The translations under genes were made by a program, and so were the position numbers. Below, piece after piece: positions 26,258-38,557 of a DNA stretch of 64,000 bases; within the stretch, counting starts at the first letter, position 1, and every line of letters starts with the position of its first letter. The stretch is from NCBI GenBank assembly GCA_008711295.1, contig VUYV01000011.1:2229980-2293979 (forward strand). Reading direction: 5' to 3'. The notes under the pieces are model-generated. The model was not told where the DNA came from. It did no database searches and was given only the letters and a program-made list of their open reading frames with translations. Source of the stretch: Anarhynchus alexandrinus. Taxonomy: Eukaryota; Chordata; Aves; Charadriiformes; Charadriidae.

Positions 26258-28202
26258 AGAAACATTCGACAAATTCCTCCTTAGATCTTTCTTACTAATG
26301 GTTTATCTGGTCTGCTCCAGTCTCAGACAGTCGCAAGAGAATGGGGGCGGGATTACAAAGTGATCCAAGATTAGCAATGAGGGAAGGAAGAGAAGAGACT
26401 GGGCTCTGGGACATAAAGAAACCTGATAGATGAGACACCAAAGCAAAAGGCTTTTTGACGGCTGAAAGCCCTCACTGCAGTACGATACGTGACATTTAGT
26501 GGTAAGCATTAAATTTAAAACCAATGAACAGAAATATTTCAGCCCTTACTTTTCCAGTCTTAAAAAAAAAAAAGAATCACTGCCAGCCCCAGTACATTAA
26601 AGTCATAAATATGGCTAACATCACAAATTGTACTAAAATCACAACAAATCACAAATTCTAAAAGCCAGATAGTATTTATGTAAGGACATCCATCCATAGT
26701 TACGTTAGTGGAGAAGGCGTAATCCTTCCTTCTGCAAGATATGCTGTGTTTCTCAAGCAAAGGAGGTTAGAAAGAAAAGTTCCTCAAAGGTGACTTCTTC
26801 CAAAATTGCCCTCCCAGAGGGTATACACCACCCATTGAAAGAACTCATTCTGGCTGTGATAGCAGCCAGAATTTCAGAGATGGTATATGAATTGGGAGTT
26901 TGCTATCATGTGGCTGTCTTCTTGTGGTTCATTTATTATGTAGCTCATGGGTTTTAAAAGGAGAATTTAAAGTATTTTAAATTATTTCCCTTCACAATCA
27001 CACACAATCCTGGTAGCCAGCATGCTTTTCTTTTTTTCTTGCTAAAAGAGCTTTGAGCCCAGGGAGCCCAAGAGCATGGCATCCACAGGACTCTAAAATA
27101 AATCAAACAGTTATCTTCTTAGGAAAACAGACAGTAAGGACAGGAGCATCAAACAACAGCAAAGTCAAGCAATGATCATCTTTTAGGATTTCTTCCAACG
27201 CATCAGCTACTATTTAGAGCTTAAATTCATAGTAAAGAGACTGTTTGTATAAAATTTTCTTTGTAATATAAAGCCATTAGTCAGCATAAAGTGTATATAA
27301 TACAGCAGAAACCCAAATATCTTTCCTTCTAGACCCAGGTAAACTAGAAAATATTCTATAATACTCCTCCAGTAGCCTACTAGGGGTTTGCACCACCTTC
27401 TACAAAGATGCTTTCCCAGATCCAACTATTTGTATCAATCCCTCATAAATTAGTTTAAAAAAAATAATGGACAGTGCTCAAAAATGGGAATGGTAGTCTG
27501 AACATTACACTAACCACAGGCACAAATAGAACAGGAAGGGTCCATGCAGCCTCTATAAAACAGTCCTGCAGGGTTTCCCAGAGACAGAAAGTACAGGATT
27601 TTCCTTTCCTTAGGGTCATTTAGGATTTTATACTCTTAGAGATCCATGAAATCTATCGCAGCATTCCTGGAAGAACACTTAGCAATCTATAGTTGAAAAC
27701 CAGGATAGGATTATGTTTAGGAAAAAATACGTTCATGGACAAAAGCAACATATAAAATTTACAAAGGTTTCTCAAACTTTGTTGATCACTCTTGTAACCT
27801 ACTGATCATAGTTCTGAAGAAGTACATAACTCACTGAACATCTAACTTCGATATTAGGTACTAATATCTGCTCTGCATCACAAAAGGCCAACATGGAAAT
27901 AGGAATCAGGATCCCTCTACACTGGCTTTATCCAGACACTTTGTTTCAGACTGCATTCTTTCTCTACTTTAATTTTAAAAGCTCGTATATTGCATAATGA
28001 GATTTTATTCAAATTTAAAAATCACTTCAAAAAACTTCCAAAAAAATTCAACCATTTCAGGATGTTCCTTTGTTTAATTTTTTGAGAGAAATATTTTTAT
28101 AATGTTGACATGAATTCTAAAATATCTTTATCGCCTTGAAACTTCTCCAACAAAAATAAACACTATTTCAGCCAATAAAAAGTATCCAACTCTATATCTA
28201 GG

Positions 28203-28431
28203 TTCCATTTCTATCTCTGCCACTGAGTTACTGTGTAATCATGAGCTAGTCAGCTACGACCTAATGTTTGGAAACGTTAAATATCTATAGTGCCAACTTG
28301 ATTTAATTGTAGGCACACAAAATGAAAAGAAAATCCCTAACCTCACAGTTCCCCCACTTGCCCATCTTTTCAGTGAAAAGGAAAATAAAATTGGTCTTAT
28401 TATCACCACAGGGTTGTGATCTTTAATTAAC
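28203..28431 (+). mobile_element. MIR-like SINE relic with internal insertion
   Basis: The left part (28203-28255) reads like the MIR core (ATCTCTGCCACTGAGTTACTG). The right part (28340-28431) reads like its 3' half: AACCTCACAG, CCCATCTTTTCAGTGAAAAGG, then TTATTATCACCACAGGGTTG and a TTTAATTAA end. About 85 bp of unrelated sequence sits between them, so it would be a copy interrupted by a later insertion. Diverged. Confidence 0.5.
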
Positions 28432-29541
28432 TAATGTGACCCTGCAAGGAAATCTTTCAATATATGTCAAGACCTTTTAAGAAGGTCTCATCTCTCCTGA
28501 ACTGCTATTACAGAGCTCGAGGCTAGAGTCTGAAAATTTTGTCCCCAGCATAGCACAGTTCATGGTCGTGGTGGCTCAAGTAACTCATTCCAGATTTATG
28601 TTAGCATTACCCTCCGGGAGAAAAACCTTTCCCAGGTGTTCTCCCCCACAGGGCGTGGGAAGCAAGTCCCTTAACACAGGCAAATGGGTCATTAGCCCAC
28701 GGGAGCCTCCAGTAATAGGTCCCAGTTGAGCTATTCATGTGCAGTCTATGGGAATAGCCACTGGGTATATTTCTCGATGATGCTGTAGGTGGTGTTATCG
28801 ATGGCTGCCAAACTGGAGTTACTCCTTTTATCCACAGCTCCATGTACGGTATGGTTTCAATTCTGAAAAACGCTAATGCAGGATTACTTAACAGTCAATT
28901 TGACATTTACAAGACTATGTTTTCTTAACACTAAACTTGGCTGTAAAAAAATCAGGCGATGTTTCCCCAGCACTATGCAATGACACCATCTGGTAGTTAA
29001 TGATTAGTGGGATTTACAGGAGAGACAGGCACATATTTGACTAACCATTTCATCGCTGGCAAACTAGTCAAGTAAAGGTAACCTTAGCTGTATCCAAAGG
29101 TCACTTCTGGAACTGCTGCTGAAACAGTCTGTGTAGACCCAAATCGGCACTGGGACTAGGAAATATCAGTGCTATCACAGAAATGAGGCAATAAAAACAG
29201 ACACGAACCCCTGCCCAACTGCAGATCCAAACCCAGATCATAACCTTTGAAAACATTGAGGTAAACCCCTTATCTTCTGCTACATTACTCTCAGATATCC
29301 AAACGAGCCTCTGCTATAGTGTTCATGAAATTCAAGCTGCAAATAAATAGAAATACACTGACTAAATTTTATCACTCTTCCTATCCAAAGTCATGACAAA
29401 AAAGACTGAAAACCTGGCCCTCAAGAGACAAAATTTGCTGGCTGATGCCTCACACAACTGTGACAGAAAAGCCGTAACTCCAAGGCACAGCCGAAGTGGA
29501 TGCAGAGCCCTTCTCCCAGTGAAAGCACAGCCTGCTCCCTT

Positions 29542-29600
29542 AGAATTATAGGATGGTTTAGGTTGGAAGGGACCTTGAATGCCATTGAGTTCAAACCCCC
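29542..29600 (-). mobile_element. CR1 LINE 3' tail fragment
   Basis: About 60 bp matching the 3' untranslated tail of CR1 on the minus strand. The plus-strand text runs AGAATTATAGGATGGTTTAG and then GTTGGAAGGGACC, very close to the tail of the copy at 46748. No coding part remains. Confidence 0.9.
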
Positions 29601-30712
29601 AATTCCCTTCTCCCGATTTTTAATCCCTGGATTTCAAAACAATTGTGGCTGGCATTCACGGATACCAAAACAACCAGAAATCCAGTTGGTTATCACAGAA
29701 AGAGAAAAAATAAAATTCTGGGGAGACTCAGTGAGGGAATCAGCAGTGTATTCAGAACTGCTTCTTACACCACATTTTTCCTATTTGCAGATACAAACGC
29801 TGCTCCTTGAAGCCAGGCTACTGCATGTCCTATTTTCTTCCTCCGGCTGTCTCTCCCCTCCTTCCTCGTCGGTGTTTTCTGCCCAGCTTTCATCTCTAGT
29901 GTGTATTTCCCTGTTTTTTACTGACTGGGCTCATCCTGGGCACTGACTTCAGTGCTCCAAATACCCCCATAGCCATCAGAAATACTGTGCAGATTTCTCC
30001 CTCTTTTCCACGCAAATGGTTTTTCCCCACTGTTACTGCTCCTGGGCTTCGACAGAATCACCCAAAGACCCCCCCAAAAAAAGGAAAATGGTCCCACATC
30101 CACCACTACAGGTTCCCCAGTAATGAAAGGAGGCAGGAAACATGAATGAGTCCTCCAACAAATAGCAGCCTGGGCACACCCTAAGAAAGGGGATGGGTGT
30201 CCCAAGGAATATAGCTCTGTCTTCTGCACAGGATGGTGGCCCCTGTGTCAGCTCAGCAAATGTAGGCAGGGCCTCCAAAAACAGATGGACAGGGGATGAT
30301 ACTCACAGCCATTTAGCTGATTGGCCAGAAAAGATAGGTCACCTTGTGGGACTCCGTATTTTAAAGAATCAAGACATAAGATTACAAAAGGACTTCATAT
30401 GCCACTAAACCATCTTTTAACTCTCTAGTGCCTTTCAGTGCTCTTAATCCACTGCTGTAGCACCTGGTATCACAATATTTGAGTATTTCACCCACTACAT
30501 CCAACAATGAAAAGAAATGCTCTCCTATCCCAGTCTTACCTCGGGGGTAACAAAGCAAAGTCAGCTTGAGTCACCCAAGATGACATGGAAAAGCTGTGGT
30601 CCAGCAAAGTGCCACACAAGGCTTGGTGAACGCTCCATTAACCAAAGTGTCCTGCCCACCTGCTTAGCCCTCTTGTCCCACCACAGGAAAAAGCAGAGGC
30701 AGGAAAGCAATT

Positions 30713-30826
30713 TAAGGACAATTCAAGTCAGAGACAGTATTTAGTCAGCACAGAACACNCTAAGGACAATTCAAGTCCTTTGAGTTCTTATCTGAACAGA
30801 GACAGTATTTAGTCAGCACAGAACAC
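30713..30826. repeat. Near-identical direct copies flanking a second single-N gap
   Basis: Copy 1 (30713-30758, 46 nt) and copy 2 (30761-30826, 66 nt) flank an N at 30759. They are identical except that copy 1 lacks a 20-nt internal segment (CTTTGAGTTCTTATCTGAAC). This is the same arrangement as at 26205. Confidence 0.9.
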
Positions 30827-32216
30827 ACCATGTGTTTTAGAGACAGGGAAACTTCCCTAACATTTCTACAGTACAAAAATATGGACTGTATTTTTTATAT
30901 CCCTCCACATGACAGCACAGGTGTCTAAGTTACAGTGAGAGAAAATGAAGAGGGCCCAGAGGGAGCTGCAGAAATGTGTTTTAAAAGAACATTGAGTAGG
31001 TCTTTAACAAACTTTGCACACATGCTGGTTCCAGTTATCTTGAGTAATTTCAGAGTGATGAGTGATCTGGGAATTTCTGCATCACAGTAGCGTAAGCTCC
31101 TATTTCCAGCCTTACAGGATCCGAAGTTATTAAAATCTCTGAAGCCAAGGCACGTGGGAGCCAAATTTGGATGCCTGTACTCACATCAAGTAACACATAC
31201 TGTTCAAGCTCTGCCACTGCCATCAGTGGGTGTAGCTAACAAATGAATCACTACTACAGAAGTAGAGATCTCAAATCCTAGTTTTTATAACTATGAGTGG
31301 CCCAGAGATGAATCTCAGCTCACATACAAACTTTGAGCTGGCTGCAGGAACTGCTGAGAGATGTCCCATAAACTGCGGGATATGTGACACCCATACAGGA
31401 TGAGAACACAAAACTACAACGCAGTGATTAACACCGACATCTGCGACTAAGGAAAAACTCTGGGTTCGACCAGTGGGGAGCCACCACAGAGCTGCTTGCC
31501 AGAGCTACAGGAAAATGCACAGTGACCTCTGTGTCTGTGACTATCAGATAGGTCTTGCTTACTCTGCTGGGTGAAAATTCAGACCCCAACCTTACGAGTT
31601 CTGATGCAATCGTAATTTTCTCCTGGCCTTAAAGTCTCTATATCTGAGCTCTCTCAGGGAAGGTATAATTATTTGGAAAGGTCTCAGAGACAAAAATAAG
31701 ACCTCTGCCTGTCAGGCTGACTGATCTCACGAACCAGGTGAAGATTATAGTCCTCACAAGCCCATTCATGGCAGTCTGAGTGATGAAAGTCATGCTTTGA
31801 AGGCAAAAACATTAGACAAAGGCTGCCCCAGATAAGGCCAGCTGCATTCAAATCAGATGAAGACTGTCCCATTTGATGAAGGGTGCTTACCTGAGCCCCT
31901 GCTAATAAACAACACAGAGCAGCACAAACAAGCAGCTCACCTCTGATTTTGGCATCTCCCTTTTGTTGTTATTTCACCTTTCCTGGAAGTTTTAATTAAG
32001 AGGTTTGATAATGTAGTGTTTTATAAGCTGATGAACTCCACAGTGTAGTGGCTCATGTCACTCTGAAACTTACAGCTATACCCACTTTCTCCTTCTTTTG
32101 TAGCCTAATAAAAAGAAATCGCCAAATTCCTGAGGCTAAAGTGTTCTCCTTGCATTCCTTTTTCTGTACACATCTTACAAGCCAGAACTTGTAAGTCATC
32201 ACAGTTTGTGGCTTTA

Positions 32217-32251
32217 GAAAAAAAAAAGGAAAGAAAAAAAAAAAAGAGGAA
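32217..32251 (+). repeat. A-rich low-complexity tract
   Basis: A runs of 10 and 12 broken by GG and G. No associated retrotransposed gene is seen. Confidence 0.85.
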
Positions 32252-33511
32252 GAAATCAGACAGCTAAAGGGAGTTATTATGTTCCAAAATTTCAACATCT
32301 CTGACCCCTGCACTATGAATTGGTTCAAGTCTCTCTCACTCTGGGAAAAACCTAATTTACTCTCTCAGAAAGTTTATTGTCAATGGGATTGTACTGTTTC
32401 GGAGTGGAATAAAGATTTCTAGGTCTATGCCATACAAGTTTTAACTATAGAAGACTTCTACATTTTTTAAGAGAAAGAGATACTTGAAACAGAGGCTTTA
32501 TATAATGCAGTGTTAAAAAGCAGCATTCAAACTGTGCAGCCAAAAGGCCGTATGAAAAATGAGGTAGATTGTGGAAAACAATCTACAGGTGTGGGTGTCA
32601 AATGAAGAAAGACAAACAGGCAATTTCCACGAACCATTATTATATAGAAGTAGAAAATAAACCACAGCAACAGAGCCTCTCCTTTAGAAAGAGATTCCAC
32701 TTCGTTCCCAAGTCAGCCCAGCCCTTGCACTTTCTCTTCCAAGAAAGCCTCTCCCCTAAGCTCAGCCGTGCCATTTGAAGGTTAGGGTACAATTATCCCA
32801 TAGAACCAGCTATTCTACTCCACAGAAGGATACACCTGGAGAGAATCTACACTCATCTTTCCCACGTGCACCTAGCATGAATAGTGAAACCAAAGGATTT
32901 CGGATAGTTAGGTCAATCAACCACCTGCCACCAGAACTAGGAGAACATAACCACCTTTCCTTCACTACGGAAACGTGAAACAGTGACATGGTCAGCCAAG
33001 GTTTTAGATCTTTGGTACATTTGCTGGTCTATGTGACTTAGGAGCCTTACAACTTCCTTTCCCAGATGTTCAAAAACCTTCTTACGCTGTCCAAAATCCA
33101 CAGGCACACTGAGGGAAATCTCCAGACCTGGTGCCAAAACCTCACGTTTTAAATGTGGAAGTCTAAAGTTGTTTACAGAGATTTGCAGAAGGACCTAGAC
33201 ACCTCATAGGATTTTCGAGTTATCTATCTTCACTGCAAGGTGTGGAAATATTGGAAATCCAATCCATAGATATTTTGGGCCTGGATTCCAGATATTTTAA
33301 TGACACCCAAGAATTTCTATGAGAATTTGACTCTACGTACATCATGCTTTGCAATTGGGAGTCAATTCTCAAGTCCTCCAAATCCTTTTTATTTTCGACT
33401 TTTCAAAATAAGAGCCTCTGTTTTTTTAATATTACCATCTGTTTTGGCCTTAAGACCCAGACACTTCTTCAACTATTCACAGATTCTGTAAATCAGCACT
33501 TCTACATGTTC

Positions 33512-33527
33512 TCACACACACACACAC
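33512..33527 (+). repeat. (CA)n microsatellite
   Basis: About eight CA units. Confidence 0.9.
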
Positions 33528-34332
33528 TATCATCTGGAATGTCATACAGTGTTAAGAATCTTATTCAAGCCCCAAATCCTCGATTTAACTACAGAAGGCT
33601 ACTGCTGGGTTTTCTCTTTCTCTTTAAATTCAATCCTTGGGCCTTCACATGGGGGAGAGAAGTTGGGAAAAATGGCATCTGAAATGGAGGGGCTTGGAGA
33701 CAGGAACTAAATTTGTTTAATCATCTGTTTTTAAGACACTCTCCCAATTTTGGACACTGACGCTTGGGAAATGGAAAGGAAGACAGTCACAAAGCAGATT
33801 TTTAGCAAACTGTTTGCAGATCCTGGGCTCTCACCAGTCAGTAGAAAGAAACTGGCTCCTCAGAGAGTGATTCAAAGCAGAGTCTGAATCATCCTTTCTC
33901 CCAACATTGCATAAGGAGACTGGTCAGAGTGGCTGGCTCTGCACAGAGACTGTGTTGTAGGCTAAAGTAGCTCTCAGAAGGGTTGAAAAATAGGAGGTCT
34001 AATGACCATAGCTTTGTCACTGAAGCACTAGGCAGTTTCTCTGTGTTACTGTAAGTGGCTATGTAACAAAGAAGCAGGAGTTTTGCAGTTATGAAGGACT
34101 TGTACTCATCTGTGCAAAATACCACTGTTATCAGACGAGAGGTAGAAATAGGGAGACATTCAGCTATAGCACTGCAAGATACATACTATGGACTGAGTAT
34201 GTAACATTGACGATGACCAAAACCAAGGGCATACCTAGTGTTCAGGTAAAGCAACCAATCCCTTCAAGTTAGATGCCCTTCTCCCCTCCATGACCTGCCA
34301 AAAGCAAAGCCAAGCCTGAGGGCATAACTCAC

Positions 34333-34406
34333 CAGTAAAACCTGTTTGGAGTGACCTGCTCATGCATGAGCTGCCATTTTCTTCCAAAGTCCATGGAGCT
34401 GTACAG
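34333..34406 (-). CDS. SORCS3: SORCS3 internal exon (VPS10 domain, second exon in window)
   Basis: This 74-nt exon encodes 24 residues plus two bases of a Trp codon: LYSSMDFGRKWQLMHEQVTP, then NRFY(W). It continues directly from the AYSLDQK end of the preceding exon. SMDFGRKW is a second Asp-box-like motif (S-x-D-x-G-x-x-W), as expected for consecutive propeller blades. The acceptor has a strong pyrimidine tract (TTTCTCTCTCTGTCTTTCAG) and the donor is CTG followed by GTGAGT. The start phase is 0. The exon ends after TG of the Trp codon, so skipping it alone shifts the frame. It is too short to stand out as an open reading frame and was found by looking for the continuation of the family sequence. 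SMDFGR and MHE are SORCS3-like, whereas SORCS1, from memory, has AEFGR and IQE. Confidence 0.92.
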
Positions 34407-36405
34407 CTGAAAGACAGAGAGAGAAAGTATAAACTTTGAGGAAGAAGAGGAAGGACTGCCGCAAAAATAAAGTATTAAAATCAGCTCAGATTAAAGAACA
34501 GGAATGGATTGTCCTGCACAGTTATGGATCAGCCTCGCTGCCAGGAAGGCTAATAAGGCAATCTCCTCCCCTCACATTTAACCCAGACTAAGCTGCTGGG
34601 ACTCAAAAGCCGGTTGGCTCTTCCAAAACCTTTTCAAACATTTTTGTACTTCCTGATTTCAGCTGTCAACACATTCACTTTGGCTGCCATATGACAAAGC
34701 TGGCAGTCCCCCTGGCTCTTTCAGCCCAGATGACGTGTAAATTCCTAACATTAAATAGAATTAAAGACAAATTAGATTAGTTAACATGACTATGACGTGG
34801 TATGTAATGACTCTATACTGAAGGCCATGCTGCGATTCATTTTTATGGTGTGGATTACGTCTCTCTTCTGTGTGGGAAAGCAAAGGAAATTGCTCCTAAT
34901 TTACAACTTCTACGTTCAGAACAAGGTCTAAATTTTGAGATAAGTTAGAAATCAATCTGCTCGTTAGTTCAACATTAAAGATAGTGAAGTGGTTCTTCTT
35001 GAAAGCCAAATTTTCAATCTAACAATCGTTTCGAGTCTTTCTGGCTAACAAACGGTGCAGCAGTAATGTAACCAAATTTCCATGCAACTCCACACTAAGT
35101 CTTGGACATAGGTTCGCTTCACACATACTCGGCTTAATACCACAAACACCATTCTCCATATAATTAGTTTATTACCCACAATGCACTCATAACCAAAGCA
35201 TACATAAGCTCCTTTTCTCCAACTTTGAGCAAGTTTGGTTCTTCAGAAAAAAACCCACACTTTGAGAAATAACTACTCTGTTTTACAACTAGAACACAGA
35301 GAAATAAATAACAGGCAGTGTTTTGAACAGGATATCAAATAAATTTAATCTGAAATAAATTCTGGCTTAATAAAATAAGGGCTGATTGCAGGCTATGGAG
35401 GGTAAATAACAGAGCTGAGAAACTTAAAGGTTTGTAATATCCAAATTTAGGTCCTTAATGGGAAAATTATATAACTTGAGTAAAGGTTCTGCATTTGATC
35501 TGATTTTGAGTAACTGGATTTACAAATTGGAGGCAGGTCCCTGTTCAGATTAGAAGGGTTCACAACCTAGTGATGTGTACTATGGCACAGCTATGATGGA
35601 TGGCTAAGCGTGACTGGGAAGATAAACTGTATGTGCTCTCACTGAATATTGAAGTTTCTTGAGTGGGCAGTATCTTTGACCACAGAGATCCAGCAGCCAC
35701 ATCAGAGCTGGACCATAGAACTATTTACAAAGATGACTGGAAAGGGCTATTTGAGCAGTGTTCAAAGCCTGAGGCAGCTGATTAATCCTTACTATGTTTG
35801 TACTCAACTACACAACCAAACCACTGTAGAGCTAGCAAAAGGAAGCTCAAAACCTGAAATTCAGACCCCACCAAGTATCTAACGGTATGTGTAAAGACAA
35901 AAGAATCAGTCCTTTGCATTTATGCCAATGGGAAGTCCAATTTCTGCCAATGACAACTGAAGCTGGCAGTGAATAAAGCACATCAGGGGAAATGAGATGG
36001 AAGCAGGCATCCTCCAATCTTCATGTCAAAATGGGCTCCAATTACGTAGACTTCATTTCAACCAGTATCACTGGGCTTGTGGTAAGAAATATCAGGAAAG
36101 ATTTTCTGCCCCGTGTTCTTCAGGAGATCAGACATGATCTGAATATTCCAATTTGGCCCTATTTCTTTGGTACTGTCTCTAGATAAGGTACGATACTGCA
36201 CTAAGAGCCCAGATTATCTGGGCTTCCTCTGCTTTTCTGCTCAACCAATCACAGTGATAATCTAAAAAATACAGTAGGGAATCCTCTGCCCCAAAAGGAA
36301 TTCTCCGTAGATACAAAATAAAGCATTGCTTATCTTTTTAATTAAGGGAGCCAGGAAAAGAAAATTCCTTCTCCAAATTCAAGGATAGGCTTATGAAGTC
36401 AACAT

Positions 36406-36460
36406 CAAGGCCATACATCAACAAGGTAAATAGCAAATGTTTATCCAAACAGCATCACAT
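36406..36460 (+). repeat. Dispersed repeat copy A (about 55 bp)
   Basis: Shares a core of about 30 bp, TAAATAGCAAATGTTTATCC and onward through ACAGC-TCACA, with 38500-38557, and a left arm AAGGCC-TACATCAA. The family is not recognised. Confidence 0.75.
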
Positions 36461-37397
36461 CCTTCATTCTGAGGGAAAATCTGGATTTCTAGAAACAATA
36501 ATTGAAAATCCGCACTCCAAGAGTCAAAACTCTACAGTGCCACAACTCTGCCTTGACGTTAGCACGGTGCCTGCCAGCAATATTCCTTGAGTCATTTGAC
36601 ATGGTTTTACACATATAAGGACCTCTGCACACAGACTGAGTTGCATCAGTTGCACCAAACAATTTGGCTGTCCTTCCCATTTCCTGACCGCAGGTACGAT
36701 GTGCAGATTGAGCCATGGGGCTGCACAAATCATGGCCTCGGGGCAGTTTAGCCTCAGTTAACGCCTGTTCACAAGCAAGCGCAAGTGGGACTAGCATCCT
36801 TACTGTACTCTGTCAGGGATAACCATTCTCACCATGAGAGGGAAGGACAAGCAAAATACACCCATTTCCTTAGATTCTCTTTCATCTTTTGCCCCTAGAA
36901 TTTCCTTTTCTTTTGCAGCTGCATAACAGCAGTAGCTACAGATAGCTCAGTGGCATGAAGCACAATCTTTTCCTGACTACTCATCTCTCCCACAGTGTCT
37001 CATTCAGGGAACATCCTTCTCCCTATCAAGTTAAAAAACAGAGACCAGCTACTGAGCACTTGTTTCCCTCTTCTTTCTATTAAAGCTCAGACTGACTGAT
37101 GATAGAAGGATTAAATTGAACTTTCAGCCTTTAGGTGGTTTCAGATAAAGAGATAAGGAGGATATTATTCATTTCGAGAAATTGTATTTGTTTATTCACC
37201 TACTTATTCTAGGCATCCACTTTGAATTTTAACCAGATGATTGAGTCTTAAAGCTGTATGACAGAACAGATTCCTGAAAGGTTTCTCTGGCCCACTTCAC
37301 TTTTATAGTATTACTTACAGATGCAAATGTAAAGGTTAATGTTCAATTACTAAATAAAACATACAATAAAGAGTTTTCTAGTATCCATTAAAATTGA

Positions 37398-37411
37398 ATA
37401 TATATATATAC
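37398..37411. repeat. (TA)n microsatellite
   Basis: About seven TA units within an AT-rich stretch. Confidence 0.85.
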
Positions 37412-38499
37412 ACTTTCTGTTCATCTCTATTCATGGGAGAAGAGATGCTTTTAGAAGAGACAACAAATTTAGTGGCAAGTACAGCAGATTTCAATACAGA
37501 TTAATTTGTCCTAAGGCTGAATACTAAGTGAGGGAAAGAAATGAGGTTTGCTTGGTGCCAAGATTTTCCCTTTTTAAATCTCTGCTCTGGCTCTTTAGTG
37601 ACAAGTAATCTCTGGCATTTCCATCTCCCAGAGCACTCCAATACACTGGTTTAAGAGGGCTGGACTTCAGTGTACCATGGGGGTGTACTGGGAAGGTATG
37701 CTGTTTCTGCAACTCCTTTGTGTTATTTGACCTACTCTGATGAATGAAAAATTAAGACCAATATGGGTCTTTGTGTTTGTATGGGCTGATCTTGTGCCTT
37801 GACACAGCTAGAGAGTGGCATGAAGAGGACTTGACTAAGGAGCAATTCAGAAGCAGGATGCAAATCAGAAGGACAAAGTCCTGACTCAAAGCAAGTGTGA
37901 CAAAATTCAGGTTTAAACATGAAAATAAACTCAGAATCCTGTGTCTACCATAAAGGCAGCTCAGTAAACACAGTCAGAGCACTTGGTCGATCGCAGCAAC
38001 CTCTGCACCTACTTGAGCAGATAGGTTCCAGGATCCTCCTGAAAGCTGAGGTGCTTTTGAGAACAAACACACAATGTTCAAATTCCCTACTGAGCCCATC
38101 TTAACGATGCTTATGAATCTCATCTACCCTTGCGGCAGACAACAGGGGTTTTTACTGTGCATGACCCTAGAATTTCTGCTTGCCCGAAGACTGGCATGTG
38201 ACACTGCCACAGGGCAGATGTGATTCAGGAAGGCAAAGGGGCCAGCATTGCTCATCAAAAAAATATACCTTTTAATGTGCTTTCAGGCCTGATGAAGCAC
38301 CTCAAGTATTACCCTGAAAGTATCAGCCTGGTCACGTTAGCAGGATCCAAGAGCAGCTCCGCTTTCCCTCCTGGCTTTGAGGTCACCCCAGCTCAGCAGC
38401 ACAGCTGCAGTCTTTGAAAATGGGTACTGAGCACTGGGGAAAACCTGCCTGTGCTCAGGAGCCTAGTTATACCTACCATTAGAAAAAAAAAAAAGAGAA

Positions 38500-38557
38500 A
38501 AGGCCGTACATCAAGAAGCAAATAAATAGCAAATGTTTATCCAGACAGCTTCACAAT
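38500..38557 (+). repeat. Dispersed repeat copy B (about 57 bp)
   Basis: Partner of 36406-36460 in the same orientation, 2.1 kb away. It has a few substitutions and a short indel between the left arm (AAGGCCGTACATCAAGAAG) and the shared core. Confidence 0.75.

Larger units (their letters stand above)
14798..34332 (-). other. SORCS3: SORCS3 intron, about 19.5 kb
   Basis: Non-coding between exons that join with a split Trp codon. It holds a microsatellite at the acceptor (14800-14832), MIR-like relics at 15246-15365 and 28203-28431, a CR1 tail at 29542-29600, a palindrome at 23138-23160, purine tracts, and three single-N gaps (22169, 26205, 30759), two of them flanked by duplicated sequence. 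The stretches 15.4-22.1, 23.3-26.1, 26.3-28.2 and 30.9-34.3 kb show no gene or repeat family that I recognise. Confidence 0.85.
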
